In this document: positions 9,315 to 15,912 of the stretch, piece by piece | How the letters are laid out: each line of letters begins with the position of its first letter | Numbering within the stretch: position 1 is the stretch's first letter | Origin: CAZCPB01 sp964540295 | GTDB taxonomy: Bacteria > Planctomycetota > Phycisphaerae > Phycisphaerales > UBA1924 | Length of the DNA stretch: 19,265 nt | Direction of reading: 5' to 3' | NCBI GenBank assembly: GCA_964540295.1 | Contig: CAZIMT010000048.1 | Coordinates: 1 to 19,265, forward strand | The notes under the pieces: generated by a model | Database searches by the model: none | What the model was told of the DNA's origin: nothing | What the model saw: only the letters and a program-made list of their open reading frames with translations | Translations under genes and position numbers: made by a program

Positions 9315-9340
9315 ACAAGTTCACAGAACAGTGAACTTGT
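9315..9340. promoter_or_regulatory. Operator-like perfect inverted repeat, 10-bp arms
   Basis: ACAAGTTCAC and GTGAACTTGT are perfect inverted complements around a 6-base AGAACA centre. The site lies between the divergent S24 repressor and the HTH-ABC-GNAT-terminase operon, the usual place for a CI/LexA-type operator. A candidate plus-strand promoter overlaps it (TTCACA at 9320, 17 bases, TATAGT at 9343). Repressor binding is inferred from location and symmetry. Confidence 0.7.
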
Positions 9341-9345
9341 CCTAT

Positions 9346-9366
9346 AGTTCTACGATCTAGAGAACT
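9346..9366. promoter_or_regulatory. Second operator-like inverted repeat
   Basis: AGTTCT and AGAACT flank a 9-base centre. The arms share the AGTTC/GAACT half-site core of the stronger palindrome about 28 bases to the left (centre to centre), as expected for paired operators bound by one dimeric repressor. A possible minus-strand promoter (TTGCAC, 17 bases, TAGAAC) overlaps it. Confidence 0.5.
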
Positions 9367-9422
9367 TGAGTGCAAGGGGGCTGGACCTATTTGGATGGAT
9401 TTTGTATGGTATGTCACCAAAA

Positions 9423-9463
9423 CGGCGCACAGGGAGCGCCGATACCGCCACAGGCCTGTGCGG
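9423..9463. repeat. Two adjacent hairpins in the repressor leader
   Basis: CGGCGC (9423-9428) pairs with GCGCCG (9436-9441) over a 7-base loop. The perfect 12-base palindrome CACAGGCCTGTG (9449-9460) follows, extended by CCG and CGG with one bulge. They lie between the operators and the repressor start, so they could fold in its 5' leader or be further protein-binding sites. Confidence 0.5.
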
Positions 9464-9499
9464 AGTTTGGTGAATTGTCAACACTCTCAAAAGCGGAGA

Positions 9500-9508
9500 T
9501 GTGGATAA
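9500..9508 (-). other. Consensus DnaA-box match
   Basis: TGTGGATAA on the plus strand is TTATCCACA on the minus strand, a perfect match to the classical DnaA box. I see only one copy in this region and no AT-rich unwinding element, so it may be coincidental. Confidence 0.3.
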
Positions 9509-9579
9509 CTCACTGGTGAGAGTTGGAAGCGTCGTTCAGGATTGTTCCGAGTGCTGTTTGCGTTGGCCTTTTGTATCCG

Positions 9580-10629
9580 ATGACTGACCCCGCATCAGAA
9601 CCTTTACCGCCTGTTTCTGTTGGCTCTCACGCCACGCTGGGCCAACTGCTGCGCAAGCACAGGAAAGCCCGGGGGCTGACGCTTGACGAGTTGGCGTCGC
9701 GGGTTGGTCGGGCCAAGAGCTACTTGTCGCAGCTTGAGAATGATCGTCGGCGCCCGCCGCGTGATCTGATTTTGGTGGAACTGGAGCGAGCCTTGGGTTT
9801 GGCGGCTGGGACGCTGCTTTCGGCGGTGCGCTGGACGCAGACGCCGCCCACGGTTCGGCGCGAGGTCTCGCAGTTGCATAGCGAGCGGGAGCGGAAGGAC
9901 CGCATGTTGCGTCAGCTTCGCGAGTTGATGACGTCCGGGGAGGCGGGTGCCGAGGGCGCGAGCAAGAGTTCGCTGGACACGGCGTTTCGGAGTGGTCAGT
10001 TGCGGGCGTTGATTGATCGGTTGGTGCCGCCGGGGCCCGAGTCTGGGCACGCGATGGGTGGGAAGGAGCGCGAGGGTCGAGTTGAGGGCGACGGGTCTGC
10101 GGGTTGGCCGCGGTCAGGCTCGCGCTCCGATCAAGCTTTGGACCGTACTTCAGATCGGACTTCAGATCGAGGTTTAGATCGAGGTGTGAGTTTGGGTGCG
10201 GCGGTTGGGCTTTCGCTGTCTTTGGAAGTTCCGCTGGTGAACAGCGTGGCCGCCGGGTACCCGCGTGACTTTACGGATCTGGGGTATCCGGCGCGGATCG
10301 CGGACGAATACGTTCGTTGCCCGGACCTGACCGATCCTGACGCGTTCGCGGCCCGGGTGGTTGGCGATTCGATGTCCCCGACGTACACCGAGGGCGACAT
10401 CGTGATCTTCAGCCCAGCGAAGGTAGTGAAGGACGGGTGCGATTGCTTTGTTCGTTTAGAGCCCGATCACGAGACCACGTTCAAGCGTGTGTATAGCGAG
10501 ACCGACCAGGCGGGGCAAGCGGTGATTCGGCTTCAGCCGCTCAACAGCGCGTTCGCGCCGCGCACCCTTCCGCGTGAGCAGGTCGCGGCGATGTTCGCGG
10601 CGGTGAACGTGATCAAGAAGATCGTGTAA
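9580..10629 (+). CDS. LexA/CI-type repressor: XRE HTH plus S24 peptidase
   Basis: A 349-residue transcriptional repressor. An XRE-type HTH lies at residues 20-58 (TLGQLLRKHRKARGLTLDEL, then RAKSYLSQLENDRR). A coiled region (about 93-117) and a long variable linker follow. The S24/LexA peptidase domain starts at about residue 217. The serine nucleophile is Ser264 in GDSMSPTYTEGD, the general-base lysine is Lys302 in TTFKRVY, and an Ala225-Gly226 pair (VAAGYP) is the likely self-cleavage site. All parts for RecA-stimulated autocleavage are therefore present. ATG 9580 is preferred because conserved sequence begins shortly after it; an in-frame TTG at 9523 would add 19 residues and has GGTGAG just upstream. 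It diverges from the HTH-ABC-GNAT-terminase operon and probably represses it and itself. The linker holds a 12-base tandem repeat around 10145-10170. Confidence 0.9.
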   Translation: MTDPASEPLPPVSVGSHATLGQLLRKHRKARGLTLDELASRVGRAKSYLSQLENDRRRPPRDLILVELERALGLAAGTLLSAVRWTQTPPTVRREVSQLHSERERKDRMLRQLRELMTSGEAGAEGASKSSLDTAFRSGQLRALIDRLVPPGPESGHAMGGKEREGRVEGDGSAGWPRSGSRSDQALDRTSDRTSDRGLDRGVSLGAAVGLSLSLEVPLVNSVAAGYPRDFTDLGYPARIADEYVRCPDLTDPDAFAARVVGDSMSPTYTEGDIVIFSPAKVVKDGCDCFVRLEPDHETTFKRVYSETDQAGQAVIRLQPLNSAFAPRTLPREQVAAMFAAVNVIKKIV

Positions 10630-10636
10630 CCATGAA

Positions 10637-10655
10637 AAAGCCTGGCCGAGGCTTT
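10637..10655. terminator. Hairpin terminator, best oriented for the minus strand
   Basis: AAAGCCT and AGGCTTT form a 7-base stem around GGCCG, eight bases after the repressor stop. On the minus strand the second arm continues into a run of five T (TTTTT), as in a Rho-independent terminator. On the plus strand the T run is only three long. It probably serves minus-strand transcription from beyond the gap, perhaps in both directions. Confidence 0.6.
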
Positions 10656-10664
10656 GAGGGCGTT

Positions 10665-10764
10665 NNNNNNNNNNNNNNNNNNNNNNNNNNNNNNNNNNNN
10701 NNNNNNNNNNNNNNNNNNNNNNNNNNNNNNNNNNNNNNNNNNNNNNNNNNNNNNNNNNNNNNNN
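10665..10764. other. Assembly gap (100 N)
   Basis: One hundred N between convergent genes, so the real length is unknown. Neither flanking gene seems broken: the repressor ends at 10629 and the minus-strand gene ends at 10800. An additional small gene or RNA could be hidden here. Confidence 0.99.
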
Positions 10765-10799
10765 GGGTTGTCGAGCCCGGGTTGTAGTGAGAGCGCGTC

Positions 10800-11282
10800 T
10801 TACTTGGCGGTGTAGACGCCGCGTGAAACCTTCTTGAACTTGTCGGTGTGCTTGATGAGGGCTTGGTTGACGATGGTGCGGAAGGTTTTGGAGTTGCTCT
10901 TGTAACCAGCCTCTTGGACGGCCTTGGTCATATCGTTGACGCCCATCTGCTTGCCAGTGAGAAGTTGTTGAAGCGAGGCGACGAGGCTCATGGCGTTTCC
11001 GCCGCGGCCGCGCCGGGTACGCGAGCCCTTGGGACGGCCCGGGCCGCGACGGCCGGGGGACGCGGCGGAGGAAGCCGAGGCGGAAGATGCGGCCGCGGGG
11101 CGGGCCGAGTCGAGCGGAGCGCCAGCGGCCCGGATTTTGCTTTCCACGTCGGCGAGTTTGGCAAGGATTCGATCGCGGACCACATAGAGCTTACCGGCGG
11201 ACTTGGCCCGGCGAGCCAGTTCAGACTGCAGAGCTTCAACGGAAATCGTTGCCAAACCACCGGAAGACGCACGCTTTGCCAT
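10800..11282 (-). CDS. Small basic AT-hook / winged-helix DNA-binding protein
   Basis: A 160-residue basic protein in three parts. An N-terminal helical region (residues 12-54) looks like a short coiled coil. An Ala/Ser-rich linker leads into an AT-hook-like GRRGPGRPKGSRTRRGRGG (78-96), whose GRPKG core would enter the minor groove. The C-terminal domain (98-158) resembles a HARE-HTH-type winged helix, with VNDMTKAVQEAGYKSNSKTF and a terminal SRGVYT strand. The likely role is nucleoid-associated or chromatin-like DNA binding; I recall similar short proteins in planctomycetes, but no search was possible. ATG 11282 has AAAGGA about eight bases upstream; an upstream ATG (11312) is less suitable. 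A long leader with a promoter near 11504-11533 and a stem-loop precedes it. Confidence 0.8.
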   Translation of the reverse strand: MAKRASSGGLATISVEALQSELARRAKSAGKLYVVRDRILAKLADVESKIRAAGAPLDSARPAAASSASASSAASPGRRGPGRPKGSRTRRGRGGNAMSLVASLQQLLTGKQMGVNDMTKAVQEAGYKSNSKTFRTIVNQALIKHTDKFKKVSRGVYTAK

Positions 11283-11344
11283 GTTCGATCCTTTCGTGTG
11301 CTGTTCACACATCCAAACAAATTACAAGGCCGATGACCATGGTT

Positions 11345-11396
11345 GATCTCGGATCTTGACCTGAAATCTTGAGCTTGAGAGTCATGATCTGAGATC
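11345..11396 (-). promoter_or_regulatory. Stem-loop in the leader of the AT-hook gene
   Basis: GATCTCGGATC (11345-11355) and GATCTGAGATC (11386-11396) pair at 10 of 11 positions around a 30-base loop. It lies about 65-115 bases upstream of the start codon in the presumed 5' untranslated region. It could be an RNA structure, or an operator for the protein itself. No known riboswitch class was recognised. Confidence 0.4.
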
Positions 11397-11503
11397 GGTC
11401 CGGAACCTTGGCGATTCATTCGGCACACTGCCGGCTCGCCGCCCACGCACCCGTAAGGAGAGACGAGCGACTTTGCTCGAACCTTCCACACGTTCGTGTC
11501 ATC

Positions 11504-11533
11504 ATAATACAGTCTTAATAGCACGAAGCTCAA
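11504..11533 (-). promoter_or_regulatory. Candidate sigma-70 promoter for the AT-hook gene
   Basis: On the minus strand TTGAGC (11533-11528), an 18-base spacer and TATTAT (11509-11504) form a good sigma-70-like pair in a locally AT-rich stretch. It overlaps the last codons of the upstream gene and would give a leader of roughly 215 bases. Inferred from sequence only. Confidence 0.45.
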
Positions 11534-12240
11534 ACTTGTTGAAAATATTTTTTATATGCGCGCCGTTTGGGGAAATTACCTTGTTCTTCGACAGCGCCCC
11601 GGCGGGGCGGACGAGGGCATCTTGCGATCCAGTGCTTCCTCATGAGCATTGAGGTCAGCGCCAGGTTCTGCGTCGAGGGACGCCTAAGGTGTTCGGCGAG
11701 CGAATCGAAAGATTTCGAGAGGCCTCGCACGCGGTAATGAACAACGAGCAGGTCAGGCTCGACGCGCAGGGCGATGTGGTATGAATCGGCGGCACAACGA
11801 TGAGTGTGCTCGGCGATCAGTCTTTCGGTGGAGAACTGGAGTTGATGGATCTCGACGAGACCGGCCGCAGGGTGGTCGCGGCAGATCACGAGGGTGTGGT
11901 CGGCGGGGTCGATGAAGTAGATTTCGGCGCGAGAAGCGTTGAGGGAGACGGCTTTCGCCGCAGGTTCTTTGAGCGAGGTGCCGTCTCGACCAGCTGCGTG
12001 CCGCGGGCGCGAGGCGGGGTCGAGGTGGTGAATCTCGTGCTCGACAGCGCGGAGGCTGGTCGGCGCGATCATGGTGAAGGCCGCGGCGCCGAAGAAGGTG
12101 CCGCCGGGGGTCGTCTTGCGGACGACATCTCATGAGCCGAGAAGTATGGAGAGCACGCGGCTGGCGAGCGAGGAGACGAGATTGATCACTGAGAGCGGAG
12201 CGTTTTTCGATTCGGCTGAGAGATCGACGGTCGGACACAT
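11530..12240 (-). pseudogene. Hypothetical protein gene with an in-frame TGA
   Basis: I do not recognise the product. Reading from ATG 12240, 36 codons (product starting MCPTVDLSAESKNAPL) are followed by TGA at 12130-12132. The same frame then stays open for 199 further codons to the stop at 11530. Codons before and after the TGA both strongly favour G/C in third position, and the stretch between the TGA and the next ATG (12072) reads as coding (DVVRKTTPGGTFFGAAAF). This suggests one gene of about 236 codons with a nonsense change or a sequencing error. Alternatively, translation may restart at ATG 12072 (180 residues, no visible Shine-Dalgarno). The longer part contains RAEIYFIDPADHTLVICRD and a beta-rich core but no motif known to me. 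It lies downstream of parB on the same strand. Confidence 0.5.
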
Positions 12241-12326
12241 GTTATATTTATGTTTGGCGATAAGGCGGCGCTCAAGAGTGGCTCGCCGAGGTGGCGAAGT
12301 CGGTTGGTTGTGAGAGGCGGCGTTGA

Positions 12327-13448
12327 TTAGCCGTGCGAGAATCCGATTTTGCTCATCATGCCGTCGAAATGATCGAGCCCGTAGAACTCGACGGTCAGGC
12401 GGCCTCGGCTCCCGGAACGGTCGGTGTTGAGCTGGACCTTGGTGCCGAGGTAGAGGCCGAGGCGTTTTTCCAGGTCGTCGAGGGCGGCCGAGCGGATGGG
12501 CTTGGAGGAAGCGATCGCGGGTGCGGGCTCGATGGGTGTGCCAGCCAGCTCCCCCACTTCTCGTTCGAGCCGTTTGATATTCCACGATTCGTTGATCGCG
12601 CGTTCGGCCAGTTTCGTGCGCGTTTCGCCGGGCGGGCAGCCGAGGAGAACCTTGCCGTGGCCCAGCGTAAGGCGGTGGGCGGAGATCATGCCTTGGATGG
12701 TTTCTTCGAGCTCGGTGAGGCGGATGAAGTTGGCGACGGTTGGTCGTTCGATGCCGATGCGTTCGGCGATCTGGCCGTGGGTCAGGCCGAAGGTCTCGAC
12801 GAGGGATCGGAAGGCCCAGGCACGCTCGATGGGGTTGAGGTCCTCGCGCTGGATGTTCTCGACGATGGCCCATTCAGCCGAGTCTTCGTCGGTGAGGTCG
12901 CGGACCAAGGCGGGGACGTGGGTGAGCCCGGCGAGCTTGGCGGCCCGCCAACGGCGTTCACCAGCGACCAGCTCGTAGAGCGCGGCAGTTGAAGAAGCTC
13001 CCCCACCGCTGTTTGGCGAGCCGGTACCTGTGTTTGTGCTCGTGCTTGTACTTGTATTTGAACTCTTGGGGCGCACGATGATCGGCTGCATTAGGCCCGA
13101 GCGGCGAATGGACTCGGCGAGCTGTTCGAGAGTTTTATCGTCGATATTGCGGCGCGGTTGGTACTTGTTTGGTACTATAGAGCTTATGAGGATGGAGCGG
13201 ATGCCTGTGTCGGTGGCCTCGGGCACTGCGTCGGAAGGAGCATTGTCGTCGGTGTTAGGCCCGGTAGTGGATCCGGTAGTGGACCTAATAGTTGATATGG
13301 GGGTGAGGTTCGGCTTGGGCTCGATTGATGAGAATGAGTTATCATTCGCACTTTGAGTGACCCGCACCGAGGCGGGGATTGCCATGAGGCTCGAGAGCCC
13401 GCGGCCGAGGCGTTTGGCTTTGGAGCCGGGTTGAACAGGGTTGGTCAT
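12327..13448 (-). CDS. parB: Chromosome-partitioning protein ParB
   Basis: A 373-residue ParB CTPase clamp that binds parS and loads segregation machinery. The N-terminal LGRGLSSLM (14-22) is the usual ParA-contact motif. A long Ser/Thr/Asn-rich linker precedes the ParB/Srx core. The core has IVPNKYQPRR (91-100), LAESIRRSGLMQPIIVRP (110-127), CTP-binding GERRWRAAK (163-171) and ENIQREDLNPIE (197-208). The HTH is THGQIAERIGIERPTVANFI (223-242), and a C-terminal dimerisation domain covers about 320-373. A Ser/Thr/Asn/Gly insert at 129-156 splits the segment just before the CTP motif, which is unusual. ATG 13448 has CGGAG about eight bases upstream; the frame extends further but lacks ParB features. 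ParA is not in the window. Two parS palindromes lie at 13780 and 14558, upstream on the other strand's genes. Confidence 0.96.
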   Translation of the reverse strand: MTNPVQPGSKAKRLGRGLSSLMAIPASVRVTQSANDNSFSSIEPKPNLTPISTIRSTTGSTTGPNTDDNAPSDAVPEATDTGIRSILISSIVPNKYQPRRNIDDKTLEQLAESIRRSGLMQPIIVRPKSSNTSTSTSTNTGTGSPNSGGGASSTAALYELVAGERRWRAAKLAGLTHVPALVRDLTDEDSAEWAIVENIQREDLNPIERAWAFRSLVETFGLTHGQIAERIGIERPTVANFIRLTELEETIQGMISAHRLTLGHGKVLLGCPPGETRTKLAERAINESWNIKRLEREVGELAGTPIEPAPAIASSKPIRSAALDDLEKRLGLYLGTKVQLNTDRSGSRGRLTVEFYGLDHFDGMMSKIGFSHG

Positions 13449-13511
13449 GAGAAACTCCGAGTAGGGTGTGCGGAGCGTACCATGCGGCTGGCCCACGTCA
13501 ACGGAGCGACC

Positions 13512-14000
13512 ATGCCTAAGTCTGATCGAAAGTCTATCGAGGTCATCGCGCGAGGTGTGTTGATTGATGAGACCGGGCGCGTGCTGGTGTGTGTCAATCG
13601 CAAGCACGAGTACGGCTATCTGCCTGGTGGGCACGTTGAGTTTGGAGAAGCGGCGGGAGATGCGGCGGTGCGCGAGTTCGCCGAGGAGACTGGGCTGGCG
13701 GTTCGGACGGCCGCCGTGCTGGCGGCGGGGGAGGAGCGGTTTGAAGCTGGGGGTTCGGAGTATCACGAGATCAACGTGGTGTTCCACGTGGAACACATGA
13801 GCGATGGCCGCCCGGCGCCCCCACCGCTTACGGTGCAGTCGCTGGAGCCCAAGATTGAGTTCCGATGGGTGTCGAGCGCGGAGTTGCCTGAGATGGATTT
13901 CAGGCCTGGGACGGTCAAGGCGTGGCTTTGGGGGTGGATGCGTGGTGGTGGGTCGAAGGCGGGGCCGATGTCGTGGTTGGTTGCAAACTCGACAAAGTGA
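13512..14000 (+). CDS. Nudix hydrolase
   Basis: A 162-residue Nudix-family pyrophosphohydrolase. The complete Nudix box GX5EX7REUXEEXGU is visible from Gly40 to Leu62 (GHVEFGE, then REFAEETGL), giving the metal-binding helix with Glu58 and Glu59. The fold has the expected strands before (VIARGVLIDETGRVLVCVNR) and after the box. The substrate cannot be told; candidates are oxidised nucleotides or nucleoside-diphosphate derivatives. ATG 13512 has GGAG five bases upstream. ATG 13482, 10 codons earlier, also has GGAG at six bases and cannot be excluded. The two start regions share a near-identical CGGAGCG..CCATGC context. It is divergent from parB and followed after 29 bases by the histidine kinase. 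A perfect parS site is embedded around codons 90-95. Confidence 0.92.
   Translation: MPKSDRKSIEVIARGVLIDETGRVLVCVNRKHEYGYLPGGHVEFGEAAGDAAVREFAEETGLAVRTAAVLAAGEERFEAGGSEYHEINVVFHVEHMSDGRPAPPPLTVQSLEPKIEFRWVSSAELPEMDFRPGTVKAWLWGWMRGGGSKAGPMSWLVANSTK
13779..13796. other. parS: parS site 1 (ParB binding), inside Nudix gene
   Basis: TGTTCCACGTGGAACA (13780-13795) is a perfect 16-base palindrome, extended to 18 by flanking G and C. It matches the bacterial parS consensus TGTTTCACGTGAAACA except for the symmetric T-to-C/A-to-G pair. It lies 332 bases from the parB start and encodes VFHVEH in the Nudix protein. Confidence 0.93.
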
Positions 14001-14029
14001 CGCTGCAAGAACGTCGATAGCTCGACTTC

Positions 14030-14818
14030 GTGACGACTCGGGCTTCCAAATCTGATGAATCGCTCAGAACCCTGCGGCAGGTGCAGGCCGACCTTGATCG
14101 GCTTCGTCGCTACGTGGACCAATCTGACCGGCTGGCGACGCTGGGGACGCTGCTAGGGATCGTGGCTCACGAGTTCAACAACATTCTAACGCCGGTGATG
14201 AGTTACTGCCAGTTGGCGCTTGCGGACCCCGACGACGCTGAGATGGTCCGCAAGGCCTTGACCAAGACAGTGCAGGGAGTCGAGCAGGCGGGGCGGATCG
14301 CGTCAGCGGTGATGGGGCTGGCGCGCGACGAGGAATCGGTCAAGGCGGTGGCTGCGGAGGTTGATGGCAGTGTTGATGCGGCGCTGGCGTGCATGGGTCG
14401 GGAGCTGGCGGCCGACCGGATTGAGGTAGTGCGCCAGCACTTGGTGGGTGTTGCGGTCGCGGTGGAGCCGGTGGTGCTCCAGCATGTGTTACTGAATCTG
14501 ATCTTGAATGCTCGCAAGTCGATGCTAGGCCGTGGAGGAGTTCTGACAATACGGGGGTGTTCCACGTGGAACACCTTCACACTTGAGGTCATGGATACCG
14601 GGATCGGGATGACCCGGGAGACGTTGGACCGAGTGTTTTCATCGGCGAATCAGACTCTGCCGACGCTCGCGGCCGACGGGAACGGGTTTGGGGTGCTGAC
14701 GTGTCTCCGGTTCGTGAGGGCGGCCGGTGGGCGGATTGATGCAGATTCGAGCCCGGGGTGCGGGACCACGGTGCGGGTGACGCTTCCGCTCGCTAAGCCG
14801 ATTATTGCGAATGTTTAG
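14030..14818 (+). CDS. Stand-alone cytosolic histidine kinase
   Basis: A 262-residue sensor-kinase core without a transmembrane segment or recognisable input domain. A short coiled N-terminus (13-38) leads to a HisKA-type phosphoacceptor helix, with His47 in GIVAHEFNNILTPV, typical of kinases of the HEFNN subgroup. The HATPase domain has an N-box with Asn156 and Asn160, a G1 box MDTGIGM (188-194) and a G2-like box DGNGFG (216-221), then CGTTVRVTLPL near the end. All catalytic parts are present. No response regulator is near, so its partner must be elsewhere. GTG 14030 was chosen because it begins the open frame 29 bases after the Nudix stop; no strong Shine-Dalgarno is seen, so coupling is likely. 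Its stop TAG overlaps the stop of the convergent ABC gene. A parS site lies inside the ATPase domain, encoding CSTWNT. Confidence 0.88.
   Translation: MTTRASKSDESLRTLRQVQADLDRLRRYVDQSDRLATLGTLLGIVAHEFNNILTPVMSYCQLALADPDDAEMVRKALTKTVQGVEQAGRIASAVMGLARDEESVKAVAAEVDGSVDAALACMGRELAADRIEVVRQHLVGVAVAVEPVVLQHVLLNLILNARKSMLGRGGVLTIRGCSTWNTFTLEVMDTGIGMTRETLDRVFSSANQTLPTLAADGNGFGVLTCLRFVRAAGGRIDADSSPGCGTTVRVTLPLAKPIIANV
14556..14575. other. parS: parS site 2 (ParB binding), inside histidine kinase gene
   Basis: GGTGTTCCACGTGGAACACC is a perfect 20-base palindrome whose central 16 bases are identical to the other parS site 778 bases away. Identical 16-mers read in different coding frames (VFHVEH versus CSTWNT) show that selection acts on the DNA, not on the protein. 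Confidence 0.94.
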
Positions 14819-15912
14819 ACGAGAACCACGTCGGCCGGGTCGACAACCAAGCGCACCTGCGATTCTTGGCGAGTTGCGGTGGCAGGGTTGAGGTCGGCGA
14901 CTTTGACTCGGATTCCGCCGGGGAGCTCGACGAGGTGTTGTGCCATCTCACCAAGATAGGTGGTGTCGATCACCTTACCAGAGATTCCACGACCAGGGAT
15001 TCCCATGGGTTCGTGATCAGAGAGACGGAAGGCTTCGGGGCGGATAGAGCAGGTGACGGCCGCGCCGAGCTGGAGAGCAGTGGGAGACTTGATTTCTAAT
15101 ATTCCAGCATCAGTCTTAATGTTTGTACTTTGATCGGTATGATTTATAACTGTGCCGAGGATGAAGTTTGTTTCGCCAAGAAACTCGGCGACGAACTTGC
15201 TTGCGGGGCGGCGGTAGAGTTCGGCCGGGCCTCCGACTTGGACGACTTTGCCAGCGTCCATGATGGCCACTCGGTCGGCCATGCTGAGAGCTTCTTTTTG
15301 GTCGTGGGTGACGTAGACGGTGGTGATGCCGGTGGCCTTGCAGACCCGGCGGATCTCGGCGCGAAGTTCGATCCTTAGCTTTGCGTCGAGGTTTGAGAGC
15401 GGTTCATCTAATAAGAGAACATCGGGGCGGATAACGAGTGCTCGGGCGAGGGCGATGCGTTGCTGTTGGCCGCCAGAGAGTTGGTTTGGTTTTCGTTCGC
15501 TATATTCGCTCATGCGGACGGCCGCGAGAGCTTCGGCGACTCGTTTAACGCGTTCATCGGCGGGGACCTTGCGGACATCGAGCCCGAAGGCGACGTTGGC
15601 GGCCACGGTCATGTGGGGCCAGAGGGCGTAGGACTGGAAGACCATGCCGGTGTTGCGTTTGTTGGGGGCGACGGAGGTGACGTCTTGGTTGTTGAAGAGG
15701 ATGGTGCCGGAGGTTGGTTCGATGAACCCGGCGATCATGCGGAGAAGTGTGGTTTTGCCGCAGCCGGAGGGGCCGAGGAGGAAGAAGAGCTGGCCAGCGG
15801 GGATTTCGAGAGAGACGTGGTCAACGGCGTTGGGTCGGCCAGCTTGTTTGCCGGTGGGGGAGGATTGGCCGAAGGACTTGGTGAGAGATTGGGTGGAGAT
15901 GGTGGTGGGCAT
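14815..15912 (-). CDS. ABC importer ATP-binding protein (MalK/PotA/FbpC type)
   Basis: A 365-residue ATPase subunit of a binding-protein-dependent importer. Walker A is GPSGCGKT (47-54), the Q-loop lies in VFQSYALWPHMTV, the signature is LSGGQQQR (145-152), Walker B is VLLLDE (165-170) and the H-loop histidine is His203. After about residue 240 comes a TOBE-type domain (VTCSIRPEAFRL). This architecture is shared by iron, spermidine/putrescine, phosphonate and sugar importers, and the substrate cannot be decided. A short insert (16-28, SSPTGKQAGRPN) lies between the first two strands. ATG 15912 is placed at the start of the family domain; the frame runs further upstream without homology and no Shine-Dalgarno is visible. 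No permease or binding-protein gene is in the window. Confidence 0.92.
   Translation of the reverse strand: MPTTISTQSLTKSFGQSSPTGKQAGRPNAVDHVSLEIPAGQLFFLLGPSGCGKTTLLRMIAGFIEPTSGTILFNNQDVTSVAPNKRNTGMVFQSYALWPHMTVAANVAFGLDVRKVPADERVKRVAEALAAVRMSEYSERKPNQLSGGQQQRIALARALVIRPDVLLLDEPLSNLDAKLRIELRAEIRRVCKATGITTVYVTHDQKEALSMADRVAIMDAGKVVQVGGPAELYRRPASKFVAEFLGETNFILGTVINHTDQSTNIKTDAGILEIKSPTALQLGAAVTCSIRPEAFRLSDHEPMGIPGRGISGKVIDTTYLGEMAQHLVELPGGIRVKVADLNPATATRQESQVRLVVDPADVVLV

Noticed and set aside
9263..9579. Replication origin
   Set aside because: Only one DnaA box, no cluster, no AT-rich unwinding element, and dnaA/dnaN are absent.
12130..12873. Long minus-strand open frame (247 codons)
   Set aside because: Most of it is out of frame within parB and Arg/Pro-rich; only its last 36 codons are plausible, as the start of the TGA-interrupted gene.
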